From CALMEC01 sp963706315 (lineage in GTDB: Bacteria > Actinomycetota > Thermoleophilia > Miltoncostaeales > Miltoncostaeaceae): a DNA stretch of 64,000 nt. The stretch lies in contig CAVPMA010000024.1 in assembly GCA_963706315.1 (NCBI GenBank), forward strand, positions 139,814 to 203,813. The letters run 5' to 3'. A program made the position numbers and the translations under genes. The notes below the pieces were generated by a model. That model did no database searches and was not told the DNA's origin. It worked only from the letters and a program-made list of their open reading frames with translations. Of this stretch, positions 1-9,203 are shown in pieces (position 1 is the first letter of the stretch; every line of letters starts with the position of its first letter).

Positions 1-1
1 C

Positions 2-214
2 TGGCCGGGCCTTGCCATCGCCGACCCGCCGCTCGACCTCGTCGCGATCTCGCGCGGCTTCGGCGCGAGCGCCGAGCGCATCGAGCATCGCGACCGGCTC
101 GGCGACGCGCTCGAGGACCTCTGGAAGCGCGCCGAGGCGGGACCCGCGGTCCTGGTGGTGCCGGTCTCCGGGCGGACCCCCGCCGTCGGGTATCCCGTCG
201 CTACAAGACGGTGA
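2..214 (+). CDS. C-terminal fragment of a thiamine-diphosphate-dependent enzyme (partial, runs off the left edge)
   Basis: Frame 2 is open from the window edge to TGA at 212-214 and encodes about 70 residues. The peptide has the look of the C-terminal end of the acetolactate synthase / benzoylformate decarboxylase family: a PPLDLVAISRGFGASAERIE stretch, as seen where the C-terminal ThDP-binding domain ends ('D(F/L)xxiAxxfGaxxxxve'), then a helix and the closing segment AVLVVPVSG. The ThDP motif itself (GDG...NN) lies outside the window, so the substrate cannot be given. The last 14 bases overlap the 3' end of the convergent uppP gene. It is a family-level call from the tail alone. Confidence 0.6.
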   Translation, partial: WPGLAIADPPLDLVAISRGFGASAERIEHRDRLGDALEDLWKRAEAGPAVLVVPVSGRTPAVGYPVATRR

Positions 215-1181
215 CCGCGAGCACCGCCGCGACGACCGCGATCGCGATGCGGTACCAGCCGAAGATCGCGATCCCGCGCCGCTGCACGTACGAGACCATC
301 CACACCACGGCCGCCGCGGCCGAGAGGAAGGCGGCGACGAAGCCCACGATCGGGGCCGAGACCCCGAACTGGTCGACGATCGTTCCGCCCTTGTCGAGCG
401 TCTCGTAGAGGGTTGCCGCGCCGAGGGTCACGAGGCCGAGCAGGAACGCGAACTCCACGGAGGCGCCGATACTGAGCCCGACCGAGGTGGCCGCCAGGAT
501 CACGACCAGGCTGCGGCTGACGCCCGGCCACAGGGCCAGGATCTGCACGAGCCCGATGATGAGCCCGTCACGGAGCGTGATGACCTCCAGGGCACGGCCC
601 TTCCTCCCACCCAGCGGCGGCCAGGCCAGGATCACGACGCCGCCGACGAACCAGGCCGCGATGACCGGCCACACCCCGAACAGCTGATCCTTGATCGTGT
701 CGCCGAGCAGGAACCCCACGATGGCGGCCGGCAGGAAACCGGCGACGATCGCCACGGCGAGCCGCCGTCCGCCCACCGGGTCCGGCCCGCGGCCCGCCAC
801 GGCGAGCAATGCTGTCGCGATGCGGTGGCGGTAGAGGCCGAGCACCGCCAGGATCGCGCCGGCCTGGATCGCGATGGCGTAAGCGTCGGCGGCATCCTTG
901 GCCGCGTCGGTGTCCGTCAACCCGAGGAGCTGCTCGGTCACGGTGAGGTGCCCGGTCGAGGAGATCGGCAAGTACTCCGTGAGCCCCTCCACGACGCCCA
1001 GCAGGATCGCCTCGGGGATCGACAGCAGCGTGTCCCCGGCTTTCGTGGCCGCCACGATGATGATCAGAGCGAGCGCGACGAGGCACAGGGGGATGGCGAC
1101 GCGCGGCTGTGCGAGCCGGTGCCAGCCGGACGGCGGGGACGGCGTCACAGCGTCGCCGCCGTCGGTGGGAGCCCCGTGCAC
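201..1181 (-). CDS. uppP: Undecaprenyl-diphosphatase UppP/BacA
   Basis: Integral membrane phosphatase that converts undecaprenyl diphosphate to the monophosphate, recycling the lipid carrier for peptidoglycan and other envelope polymers. Both family signatures are present: EGLTEYLPISSTGHL at about residues 65-79, with the catalytic Glu-rich and Ser/Thr elements, and PGVSRS at about 219-224. Several hydrophobic helices lie between and after them. At 326 residues it is longer than the usual roughly 270, because an N-terminal extension of about 50 residues carries one extra predicted membrane segment (around 28-45). The start is GTG at 1181; no strong ribosome binding site decides it, and a later start is possible. 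Its 3' end overlaps the convergent ThDP-enzyme gene by 14 bp. Confidence 0.93.
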   Translation of the reverse strand: MHGAPTDGGDAVTPSPPSGWHRLAQPRVAIPLCLVALALIIIVAATKAGDTLLSIPEAILLGVVEGLTEYLPISSTGHLTVTEQLLGLTDTDAAKDAADAYAIAIQAGAILAVLGLYRHRIATALLAVAGRGPDPVGGRRLAVAIVAGFLPAAIVGFLLGDTIKDQLFGVWPVIAAWFVGGVVILAWPPLGGRKGRALEVITLRDGLIIGLVQILALWPGVSRSLVVILAATSVGLSIGASVEFAFLLGLVTLGAATLYETLDKGGTIVDQFGVSAPIVGFVAAFLSAAAAVVWMVSYVQRRGIAIFGWYRIAIAVVAAVLAVTVL

Positions 1182-1241
1182 GCCGGGATCATGACAGCGG
1201 CCCCGGCCGACTCGGACGACGTGCGGTCCGCCGCGGTGCGA

Positions 1242-1943
1242 TCAGTGAGATTCAACCCGCAGGTCCAGGGCGGCCTCCCCGAGGGCGCGTTCGACCGCCA
1301 CCACGACGTCGGCGCTCGTCGCCCCCGTCAGGGTGTCGAGCCCGACGGCGTGTGCGGCCAGGCTGGAGGCGGTCGTCGCCCGCTCGGCGGAGTCGAGCGC
1401 CAGCAACGACGGGAGTCGCGCCGGCTCATGGCGAAGCAGGATCCCCACCTGCAGGAGCGCCCCTGCGTGCCGGCGCACCTGTGAGAGGCCCACCACCTTG
1501 CGGTCGCCGACCAGCACCTCCCACGGTGAGCATCCGGCGAAGCAGGCGCGCTCGGCCGCCGCCCGGTCGTTCACTCGCCGGGCCACGTCGGGCGGGACCG
1601 CCGCTGCGGGTACACCGATGGATGCGAGGGCGGCGGCGAGCGCCTCGCCCAGCCAGCGGTACGAGGCGGCGACGTCGGCGGTGTGCAGCGGGTGCGAAGC
1701 GGGGACCAGCACGTCGAGCGCGAGGAGGTCCGGTCCCCACAGCACCGGGCCGCCGCCGGACCCGCGGCGGGCGACGGCCACGTCCGCTGCGTGGCAAGCG
1801 GCCTCGTCCGCAGCGACTCGTGAGCCGCGGCCCAGCACAACCGCGTCGGTCGCGACGCTCCACCAGATCGCGGTCACCGGGTCGCCCGGACCCAGGCGCT
1901 CGACGCGCGCGAGCCCCTCGCGCAGCGCCTCGGCGGCGGTCAC
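1242..1943 (-). CDS. Lipoate-protein ligase A family protein, paired with the fused 2-oxoglutarate dehydrogenase
   Basis: A 233-residue BPL/LPL-fold protein. It has the lipoyl/octanoyl-binding motif as ARRGSGGGPVLWGPDLLALD (about residues 58-77; the family form is RRxtGGGavyHd.gnl). Further on, DRKVVGLSQVRR holds the conserved ligase Lys in a KVVG context, as in LplA (KixGsAqr). The usual His after GGG is replaced by Trp-Gly. It starts with GTG at 1943, 9 bp after the stop of the 2-oxoglutarate dehydrogenase gene on the same strand, so the two are almost certainly co-transcribed. The likely substrates are the two lipoyl domains of that neighbour. Lipoate ligase and octanoyl-transferase (LipM/LipL-like) activities cannot be separated from sequence alone. 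Confidence 0.78.
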   Translation of the reverse strand: MTAAEALREGLARVERLGPGDPVTAIWWSVATDAVVLGRGSRVAADEAACHAADVAVARRGSGGGPVLWGPDLLALDVLVPASHPLHTADVAASYRWLGEALAAALASIGVPAAAVPPDVARRVNDRAAAERACFAGCSPWEVLVGDRKVVGLSQVRRHAGALLQVGILLRHEPARLPSLLALDSAERATTASSLAAHAVGLDTLTGATSADVVVAVERALGEAALDLRVESH

Positions 1944-1952
1944 GGCCCGCCC

Positions 1953-4900
1953 TTACGGGGCGACGCGGTCGGCGCCCGGGAAGAACGCCTCGGTGACGAT
2001 CCGCTGCTGCTCGACGCGGTGGGTCTGAGGGTAGCCCTCGGCCGGGCTCGAACGGGAGGAGCGGCCGACGTAGTAGAGGGTCCCATTCGCCGGCATGAGC
2101 TGCTCGAGGCGCCGCCGTACGAACGTCCAGGCGCCCATGTTGCGCGGCTCCTCCTGCACCCACGTGACCTCGGTCAGGTTCGGGTACGTGGCGAAGAGCG
2201 CGGTGAGCTTGTCCTCGGGGAGGGGGTAGAGGAGCTCGAGGCGTGCGATCGCCACGTCGGTCGCGCCCTCGCGCGCCGCGGCGGCGTCGAGGTCGTAGTA
2301 GACCTTGCCGGAGCACAGGAGGAGGCGGGTGACCTCGTCGCGCCGATTGCCGGCGCGAGGGTCGTCGATGATCTGCCGGAACCCGCCGTTCACGAGGTCG
2401 TCGAGCCGGCACGCCGCGTCCTTCGAGCGCAGCAGGCTCTTGGGGGTGAACAGGATGAGCGGGCGGAGCTCGCTCAGCAGGCCCTGACGCCGCAGCAGGT
2501 GGAAGTAGTTGTCGGCCGTGGACGGGTTCGCGACCCGCATGTTGTCCTCGGCGCACGCCTGCAGGAACCGTTCGATGCGTCCGGACGAGTGCTCCGGGCC
2601 GTTGCCCTCGTACCCGTGCGGGAGGAGCATCACGAGCCGGGACCGCTCGCCCCACTTGGCCCGGCCGGAGCTGATGAACTGGTCGATCATGGTCTGACCG
2701 CCGTTCGCGAAGTCGCCGTACTGCGCCTCCCACATCACCAGGGTCTCGGGCGCGAGAGTGCTGTAGCCGTACTCGAAGCCGATCGTCGCCGCCTCGGATA
2801 GCGGGCTGTTGAACACCTCGAAGCTGGCGGCGGCGTCCTTGAGGTTGCCCATCGGGGTGTGGGTCTTGCCGGTGAACGGCATCCACCCCTCCTCGCCGGC
2901 GTCGTGAAGCCGCAGGTGCCGCTGGCTGAACGTGCCCCGCTCGCTGTCCTGGCCGGTCAGGCGGACGGGCACGCCGTCGACCAGGAGCGACGCCATCGCG
3001 AGCGCCTCGGCGTGTGCCCAGAGGATGCCGCCCTCCTCGCCCATGGCCTCGCGGCGCCGCTCGAGCTGGGGCACGAGCTTTGGGTGCACCGTGAAGCCGT
3101 CGGGCACCGTCAGGAGCTCCTCGTTGAGGCCGAGCAGCACGTCGGCCGGGACCGCGGTGTCGACGTCGGTGTGCGCGGCACGCGACGGCGGCTGGTGCAT
3201 GTCGTCTGCGTCGCCCTGCCTCTCGGCGAGGGCGGCCACCGCGGCGCGTGCCTCGCTCATACGGGCGTTGGCGCGCTCCTCCATCTCCGTCACCTGGGCG
3301 TCGGTGATGAGCCCCTCGCCGATGAGCTGCTTTGCGTAGACCTGGTAGGGGCGCGGGTGGTTCCTGATCGTCTGGGTCATCACCGGCTGGGTGTACGCGG
3401 GCTCGTCGGCCTCGTTGTGGCCGTGGCGGCGGTACCCGATCAGGTCGACCAGGATGTCGCGCTTGAACTTGTTGCGGAACGCGACGGCCAGGCGCACGGC
3501 GGAGATGCACGCCTCGACGTCATCGCCGTTGACGTGGATGATCGGGATGTCGAAGCCCTTCGCCAGGTCGCTCGCGTAGCGGGTGGAGCGCGAGTCCTGC
3601 GGGTCGGTGGTGAACCCGATCTGGTTGTTGGCGATGATGTGGATGGTGCCGCCGGTCGAGAAGCCGGCGAGGCCGTTGAGGTTGAGCGTCTCGGCGACGA
3701 CGCCCTGACCCGGGAAGGCCGCGTCGCCGTGCACGAGCACCGGCACGGCCAGACTCGGGTCGAACGTCGCGACGCGGCCCTCGCGGATCGTCTGGCGCGC
3801 GCGGGTGCCGCCCTCGACAACGGCGTTGACCTGCTCCAGGTGGCTCGGGTTCGCGGCGAGGGTGATCGCGACGGGACGGCCGGAGAGGGTGACATAGGTG
3901 CCCTCTGCGCCGAGGTGGTACTTCACGTCGCCCGCGGTCTGGATCCAGTCCTCGGGGTCGGCGGGCTCGGTCATGCCCTCGAACTCGCCCAGGACGGATT
4001 CCACCGCCCGGCCCACGACGTGGGTGATCACGTTGAGGCGGCCCCGATGGGCCATTCCGATGACGATCTGATTGGCGCCGGACTCCGCGCACAGCTCGAT
4101 CGTCTCGTCGAGCATCGGCACGAGCGCGTCGACACCCTCGATCGAGAACGTCTTCTGGCCGATGTACGCGCGCTGGAGGAAGCGCTCGAACACGTCGACG
4201 TTCACGAGCCGCTCGAGCAGCTTGAGCCGTTCGTCCTGCGGCATGACGACCCGGATGAAGCCGCTCTCGATCTCGCGCCGGAGCCAGCGCCGCTGCTCGT
4301 GGCTGGTGATGTGCTCGACCTGGTAGGCGATGGTTCCGCAGTACGTTTCGCGCATCCGCGGGTAGACATCCGCGAACGTCTGTCCGGGGATGTTGGCGCG
4401 AAGGAGCTCCGCTGGAACAAGGGCCATCATGTCCGGCGCCAGCTCGGGGGATGCCGGCTCGAGGGCCGGGTCGCCGACCGGTGGATAGCCGAGCGGGTCG
4501 AGGTCGGCGGCCAGGTGCCCGTAGATGCGGTGGGCCTTGACGAGCGCCATCGCGGCGGACATGGCCTGCAGCGTGCGGTAGTCGGCCGGGCCGGGGCTTG
4601 GTGGAGGAGCGAGCACCGTAGCCGGCGCGGGAGCGAGTGGCTCGAGCGGCGGGAGCGCCACTCCGAGGCTCTCCGCGACCTCGTCATAGAAGCCGTCTTC
4701 ACCGGCGAGGAACAGGTCGATCTGGCGCAGGAACGCGCCGCTCTCCGCGCCCTGGATGACGCGGTGGTCGTACGTGGACGTGGCCGTCATGACTTTTTGG
4801 ATGCCGAGCGTCTTGGCGTCGACGTGCTCGAAGCCGACCGGAAGCGCGATCGAGCCGGTTGCGACGATCGTGCCCTGGCCGGGCATGAGCCGCGGCACCG

Positions 4901-6185
4901 ACGCGACGGTCCCGAAGCCGCCGGGGTTCGTGAGGGTCACCGACGCGCCGCGCAGCTCGTCGGGCTTCACGTTGCCCGAGCGCGTGCGCTTGACGAGGTC
5001 GTCGTATGCCGCCAGGAAGCCGTCGAAGCCGAGCCGCTCCGCCGTCCGAACCACCGGCACGAGCAGCGACCGGCTGCCGTCACGGCGCTCGACGTCGACC
5101 GCGAGACCGATGTCGACCTGGTGCCGCACCAGCTTGTGCGGCTTGCCGTCGACCTCCTCGAACCCTGTCGCCATGGCCGGGAACCGCTCGACCGCCTTCA
5201 CGATCGCCCACGCCACGAGGTGGGTGAACGACAGCTTCTCGGACCGTCCCGCGGCGGCGAGCGCCTCGTTGATGTGGCGGCGCCGGGCGTCGAGCGTGCC
5301 GACGGGGATGGTGCGGAAGGTGGTGGCGGTCGGGATCGACCGGCTCTCGTCCATGTATCCGGCCAGCGCGGCGGCGGGGCCGCGCAGCTGAACGCGCTCC
5401 TCGCCGGGCAGCCCCGCGCCGGCGCCGTTCGCCGCGGCGGCGATGTCGGCCGCCTCGACGCGACCGCGCCTGCCGCTGCCGGTGACCGACGCGATGTCGA
5501 CACCCCGCTCGCCCGCGAGGCGACGCGCGAGCGGTGAGGCGAGGCCGCCGCCGGTCGCCTTGACCGGTCCGTCGGGCGACGGAGCGGGCGTGGAGGGTGC
5601 AGCGGGGGTGGCGGGTGCGGCATGGCCGGCCGCGCCGACGGCGATTCGGGCGAGCAGGCCCCCGACCTCGATGGTGTCGCCCGGCTGGGCGACGATCTCG
5701 GTGAGCGCGCCGGCAAACGGGGACGGAACGCGAAGGTCCGCCTTGTCGGAGGTGATCTCGACGATCTCCTCGTCCAGCGCGATCGACTCCCCGACGCCCT
5801 TGATCCACTCCACGATCGTGGCCTCGGTCACCGACTCACCGAGGCTCGGCAGGGTGATGTCGGCGATCTCGGCGGCGACCGGCGGCGTCGCAGCGACCGG
5901 AGTGACACCGTCGCCGTTCGCGGACGGGGCCGCGCCGTTCCCGGAGAGCTCGCAGAGGATGTCGCCGATCTCGATCGTCTCACCGGGTTGGGCGACGATG
6001 CGCGCGAGCACGCCGGCGGTGGGCGACGGGATCCGCAGGTCCGCCTTGTCGGAGGTGACCTCGACGATCTCCTCGTCGAGTTCGATCGGATCACCCGGCT
6101 GCTTCAGCCATTCGACGATGGTTGCTTCGGTGACGGACTCGCCCAGGCTGGGCAGAAGGACAGGGACGGTGGTTTCGGTCGACAC
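1953..6185 (-). CDS. kgd: Multifunctional 2-oxoglutarate dehydrogenase: two lipoyl domains + E2 + E1 in one chain
   Basis: A 1410-residue TCA-cycle enzyme for oxidative decarboxylation of 2-oxoglutarate and succinyl transfer to CoA. Domains in order: lipoyl domain 1 (about 8-80, SDKADL, lipoyl Lys47); lipoyl domain 2 (about 110-185, SDKADL, Lys148); an Ala/Pro linker; a peripheral-subunit-binding-like domain (about 216-250, SPLARRLAGERGVD); the E2 acyltransferase core (about 280-500) with catalytic STYDHRVIQGAESG (His474), the form found in mycobacterial Kgd and corynebacterial OdhA; then a full E1 (about 535-1400) with MAHRGRLNV and RRHGHNEADEP. Known Kgd/OdhA proteins have an E2 core plus E1 but no lipoyl or binding domain, so this chain appears to lack only E3. 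The start is GTG 6185 with a weak ribosome binding site. The lipoate ligase gene follows by 9 bp. Confidence 0.95.
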   Translation of the reverse strand: MSTETTVPVLLPSLGESVTEATIVEWLKQPGDPIELDEEIVEVTSDKADLRIPSPTAGVLARIVAQPGETIEIGDILCELSGNGAAPSANGDGVTPVAATPPVAAEIADITLPSLGESVTEATIVEWIKGVGESIALDEEIVEITSDKADLRVPSPFAGALTEIVAQPGDTIEVGGLLARIAVGAAGHAAPATPAAPSTPAPSPDGPVKATGGGLASPLARRLAGERGVDIASVTGSGRRGRVEAADIAAAANGAGAGLPGEERVQLRGPAAALAGYMDESRSIPTATTFRTIPVGTLDARRRHINEALAAAGRSEKLSFTHLVAWAIVKAVERFPAMATGFEEVDGKPHKLVRHQVDIGLAVDVERRDGSRSLLVPVVRTAERLGFDGFLAAYDDLVKRTRSGNVKPDELRGASVTLTNPGGFGTVASVPRLMPGQGTIVATGSIALPVGFEHVDAKTLGIQKVMTATSTYDHRVIQGAESGAFLRQIDLFLAGEDGFYDEVAESLGVALPPLEPLAPAPATVLAPPPSPGPADYRTLQAMSAAMALVKAHRIYGHLAADLDPLGYPPVGDPALEPASPELAPDMMALVPAELLRANIPGQTFADVYPRMRETYCGTIAYQVEHITSHEQRRWLRREIESGFIRVVMPQDERLKLLERLVNVDVFERFLQRAYIGQKTFSIEGVDALVPMLDETIELCAESGANQIVIGMAHRGRLNVITHVVGRAVESVLGEFEGMTEPADPEDWIQTAGDVKYHLGAEGTYVTLSGRPVAITLAANPSHLEQVNAVVEGGTRARQTIREGRVATFDPSLAVPVLVHGDAAFPGQGVVAETLNLNGLAGFSTGGTIHIIANNQIGFTTDPQDSRSTRYASDLAKGFDIPIIHVNGDDVEACISAVRLAVAFRNKFKRDILVDLIGYRRHGHNEADEPAYTQPVMTQTIRNHPRPYQVYAKQLIGEGLITDAQVTEMEERANARMSEARAAVAALAERQGDADDMHQPPSRAAHTDVDTAVPADVLLGLNEELLTVPDGFTVHPKLVPQLERRREAMGEEGGILWAHAEALAMASLLVDGVPVRLTGQDSERGTFSQRHLRLHDAGEEGWMPFTGKTHTPMGNLKDAAASFEVFNSPLSEAATIGFEYGYSTLAPETLVMWEAQYGDFANGGQTMIDQFISSGRAKWGERSRLVMLLPHGYEGNGPEHSSGRIERFLQACAEDNMRVANPSTADNYFHLLRRQGLLSELRPLILFTPKSLLRSKDAACRLDDLVNGGFRQIIDDPRAGNRRDEVTRLLLCSGKVYYDLDAAAAREGATDVAIARLELLYPLPEDKLTALFATYPNLTEVTWVQEEPRNMGAWTFVRRRLEQLMPANGTLYYVGRSSRSSPAEGYPQTHRVEQQRIVTEAFFPGADRVAP

Positions 6186-6320
6186 GCTCTGGCTCGGTGT
6201 TTGGGGCGGGTTCAGCCTGCGCCGGCGGTGCGCGGCGGGAACCTATTCGCCCGATAGGGTATCGCGCCCTGCAGGTGTTGTGCGGTGACGCTCGTCGCCC
6301 GATCGGCGCGATTCGCGAGC

Positions 6321-7733
6321 TCAGGTCGACTCGGCGGCGGCGGCCGCCTCGCGGTACCGCGCGACCACGATGCGCTGGCGCTCGATGTGATCGACGATGG
6401 GTGCCGGGTAGTCGACGCCGATGCGGCACTGGATGCGCCGCTGAAGCTCGGGGTCCATGAGCCACGGCTCGTGGATGTGCTCCTCGGGCACCCGGCGCAG
6501 CTCGGGGACATAGCGCTTCACGTAGACCCCTTCGGGGTCGAACCGCCTCGCCTGGCGGATCGGGTTCATGATCCGGAAGTACGGGGCGGCGTCGGTGCCG
6601 GTGCTCGCGACCCACTGCCACCCGCCGTTGTTGCTGGCGGGGTCGCCATCGACGAGACCCTGCATGAACACCGTCTCCCCGAGCCGCCAGTCGACCAGGA
6701 GGTCCTTCACCAGGAACGACGCCGCCACCATCCGCGCGCGGTTGTGGATCCAGCCGACGTCGGCGAGCTGGCGCATGGCCGCGTCGACCAGCGGGTAGCC
6801 GGTCAGGCCACGTCGCCACGCCTCGAGATGCGTGGGGTCGTTGTCCCAGGCGACGGTGCGGTACTGCTCGAGCATCGACATCGCCGCCGCCTCCGGGCGC
6901 CGCCACAGGAGGTGATGGAAGAACTCGCGCCACGCGACCTGACGCCAGTACTCCTCGCGGCCGAGGCTCATCTGCCCGGGCAACCCGAGCGCTCGCGCGA
7001 TCTGGGCCGAGGTGCACATGCCGAAGCGCAGGTACGGCGACAGGCGGGAGGTCGTGTCGTCGGCGACGAGGTCACGCTCGTCCCGGTAGTACTCGACGTC
7101 CTGGTTGTCGATGAACGCATCGAGCCGGTCGCGCGCGGCGGCGGGTCCGGCCGGGATCGGCGGATCACCGTCGGGGAGGCCGGTGGCGGCGTCCGACTCG
7201 ATGCCGGGATCCCCGAGCCGCTCGGGCGCGGGCACCTCGTGAGGGACCGGAGCCTTGCGCCACACGCGGTAGAACGGCGTGAACACCCGGTAGCCGGTGC
7301 CGGCGGGTCCCGGCAGATCCTCCGGGGCGACGATGAGGTCGCCGCCGTGCCCAACCATCTCGACGCCCGCGCCGGCGAGTGCGGCCCGCACGCGCGCATC
7401 GCGCGCCCGTCCCAGCGGGGAGATCTCGCGGGTCACGTGGACCCGGTCGGCGCCGCTCTCCGCCGCGACCGCGGGCAGAACCTCCGCCGGGTCCCCGTGA
7501 CGCACCACCAGCCGCCCGCCCCTGGCGCGCAGCTCAGCGTCGAGCGCCTCGAGCCCGGCGCGTAGGAAGGCGAGGCGGGCCGGCGCGGCGTGGTGGCGCC
7601 GCCCGAGGATGCCGGGGTCGAGCACGAACAGGCAGACGGCGCCGCCGCGCTCGGCTGCGGCGGCGAGGGCGGGATGGTCGGCGACGCGGAGGTCGCGCCG
7701 AAACCACACGAGGGTGGTCGGCCCGGCCCTCAT
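6321..7733 (-). CDS. phr: Deoxyribodipyrimidine photolyase (cryptochrome/photolyase family)
   Basis: A light-driven DNA repair flavoprotein of 470 residues. The N-terminal antenna (Rossmann) domain opens with TTLVWFRRDLRVADHPAL, the hallmark of class I photolyases. The C-terminal FAD-binding domain has WREFFHHLLWRRPE, HNRARMVAASFL, DGDPASNNGGWQWVASTGTD and AAPYFRIMNP, matching the conserved FAD/CPD-binding region around residues 290-410. The Trp-rich ASNNGGWQW segment favours photolyase over plant-type cryptochrome. It stands alone between the 2-oxoglutarate dehydrogenase gene (135 bp gap) and an exporter gene on the same strand. The choice between CPD and 6-4 substrate rests on family resemblance only (CPD more likely). 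Confidence 0.93.
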   Translation of the reverse strand: MRAGPTTLVWFRRDLRVADHPALAAAAERGGAVCLFVLDPGILGRRHHAAPARLAFLRAGLEALDAELRARGGRLVVRHGDPAEVLPAVAAESGADRVHVTREISPLGRARDARVRAALAGAGVEMVGHGGDLIVAPEDLPGPAGTGYRVFTPFYRVWRKAPVPHEVPAPERLGDPGIESDAATGLPDGDPPIPAGPAAARDRLDAFIDNQDVEYYRDERDLVADDTTSRLSPYLRFGMCTSAQIARALGLPGQMSLGREEYWRQVAWREFFHHLLWRRPEAAAMSMLEQYRTVAWDNDPTHLEAWRRGLTGYPLVDAAMRQLADVGWIHNRARMVAASFLVKDLLVDWRLGETVFMQGLVDGDPASNNGGWQWVASTGTDAAPYFRIMNPIRQARRFDPEGVYVKRYVPELRRVPEEHIHEPWLMDPELQRRIQCRIGVDYPAPIVDHIERQRIVVARYREAAAAAEST

Positions 7734-7769
7734 TCCCCGCGCGGGTGCGTCGGCGTCGTCGGCAGGGCG

Positions 7770-9203
7770 CTACCCGACCGGAGCGTGACCCGCCGAAGCG
7801 GCCTGCTTGAGGTCCGTGTCCCGCAGCATCACGAGGGTCGCGATGAGGCTGATGACGGCGAAGACCAGGGCGACCCAGAACGCGAGGCTGAACCCGCTGG
7901 TGAGGGCCTCGGCTTGGCTGTCGCCCTTGGCGAGGAGGTTGTCGGTGCGGGTCACCGCGACGGTCGTGAGGATTGCGACACCCAGCGCGCCGCCGATCTG
8001 TTGCGAGGTGTTGATCAGCCCGGAGGCGAGGCCCGCCTCCTCGGGACGCACGGCGAGCGCCGCGATCGAGACCGGCACGAACGAGAAGCCGAGACCGACG
8101 CCCACGAGGAGGAAGCCGGGGAGGAGGTCGGCGACGTAGGTGCCGTTGACCGAGATCTGCGTGAAGAAGAGGAGCCCGAGACCGAGCAGGACCATCCCGA
8201 AGGCCAGCGCGACACGGACGCCGATCCTGGTGACCACCGTCTGGGCGACGCCGGATGCCACGACGGCGGTCAGCGCGACGGCCAGGTACGCAACGCCGGT
8301 CTCGAGTGCGGAGTAGCCGAGGACCTGCGGCATGTACAGCGACAGGAGGAGGAACATCCCGAACACGATGGTGCCCAGGCCGAAGCCGATGACGTTCGCG
8401 CCTGTGGCGGTGCGGTTGCGGAAGAAGGTGAGCGGAACGAGCGGCGACTTCCCCCGGTGCTCGACGATCAGGAAGAGCCCCATCAGGACGGCGGATCCGA
8501 TCAGCAGGCCGATGGTCTCGGCGCTGCCCCAGCCGTTGTTGTTGGCCTGGGTCAAGGCGTACACGAGGATCATCAGGGACGACGTCACGAGAACGGCGCC
8601 GAGGGCGTCGAAGTGACGGGACATCCCGGCCACCTTGCTCTCCTGCACGAACCTCGGCACGAGGATGAGGGCGATGATGGCGATCGGCACGTTGATGAGG
8701 AAGCACCACTGCCAACCCGCGTACTCGGTGAGCACGCCGCCGAGCAGCACGCCGATCGCGGCGCCGGACCCGGCGATGGCGCCGAGGATCCCCAGGGCCT
8801 TGTTCCGCTCGGCGCCCGCCTCGAACGTGACCGTGGTGATCGAGAACACCGACGGCGACAGCATTGCGGCGCCGGCGCCCTGCAGCACGCGGAACGTGAT
8901 GAGCATGCCCTCCGAGGTCGAGAGGCCGCACATCAACGAGCAGATCGCGAACGAGATGAGACCGGCGATGAACACCTTCCGCCGGCCGAGCAGGTCGCCG
9001 ATGCGGCCGCCGAGAAGGAGGAACCCGCCGAACGTCAGCGCGTAGCCGCTCACGATCCACTGGAGGTTGGACTGCGAGAAGTCGAGGTCCTCCTGGATGG
9101 CGTTGAGCGCGACGTTCACGATCGACACGTCGAGCACCACCATGAGGTACGCCACGCCCAGCACGGCGAGCGCCTTCCACTTGTTGTGTGCCGTATCGCT
9201 CAA
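7770..9203 (-). CDS. MFS drug exporter, DHA2 (EmrB/QacA) family, 14-TM type
   Basis: A 477-residue proton-antiport exporter. It shows the DHA2 pattern: VLDVSIVNVALNAIQEDL in TM1 (family motif D(x)tivNvALP), GGRIGDLLGRRKVF between TM2 and TM3 (MFS motif A), and about 14 hydrophobic segments. A TTG start at 9203 is chosen because GAGGAG lies about 6 nt upstream in a well-spaced position. The open frame continues 33 codons upstream, but that stretch is Arg/Ser-rich and unlike the family. The C-terminal region PEEAGLASGLINTSQQIGGA is typical of motif C2. It is closely similar in design to the exporter at 56927-58402 (same FSQ.NLQW and TFGG.LLLGGR segments), so the two are likely paralogs. The substrate is unknown and no local regulator is adjacent. 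Confidence 0.88.
   Translation of the reverse strand: MSDTAHNKWKALAVLGVAYLMVVLDVSIVNVALNAIQEDLDFSQSNLQWIVSGYALTFGGFLLLGGRIGDLLGRRKVFIAGLISFAICSLMCGLSTSEGMLITFRVLQGAGAAMLSPSVFSITTVTFEAGAERNKALGILGAIAGSGAAIGVLLGGVLTEYAGWQWCFLINVPIAIIALILVPRFVQESKVAGMSRHFDALGAVLVTSSLMILVYALTQANNNGWGSAETIGLLIGSAVLMGLFLIVEHRGKSPLVPLTFFRNRTATGANVIGFGLGTIVFGMFLLLSLYMPQVLGYSALETGVAYLAVALTAVVASGVAQTVVTRIGVRVALAFGMVLLGLGLLFFTQISVNGTYVADLLPGFLLVGVGLGFSFVPVSIAALAVRPEEAGLASGLINTSQQIGGALGVAILTTVAVTRTDNLLAKGDSQAEALTSGFSLAFWVALVFAVISLIATLVMLRDTDLKQAASAGHAPVG

Noticed and set aside
12..1484. A 490-codon open frame on the + strand across uppP and the lipoate ligase gene
   Set aside because: It is antisense to two well-supported genes and has the Arg/Asp/Gly-rich composition of a shadow frame in GC-rich DNA.
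2859..5537. An 892-codon open frame antisense to the 2-oxoglutarate dehydrogenase gene
   Set aside because: It has Arg/Val/Asp/His-rich low-complexity sequence with no family motif, while the opposite strand encodes a full, motif-rich enzyme.
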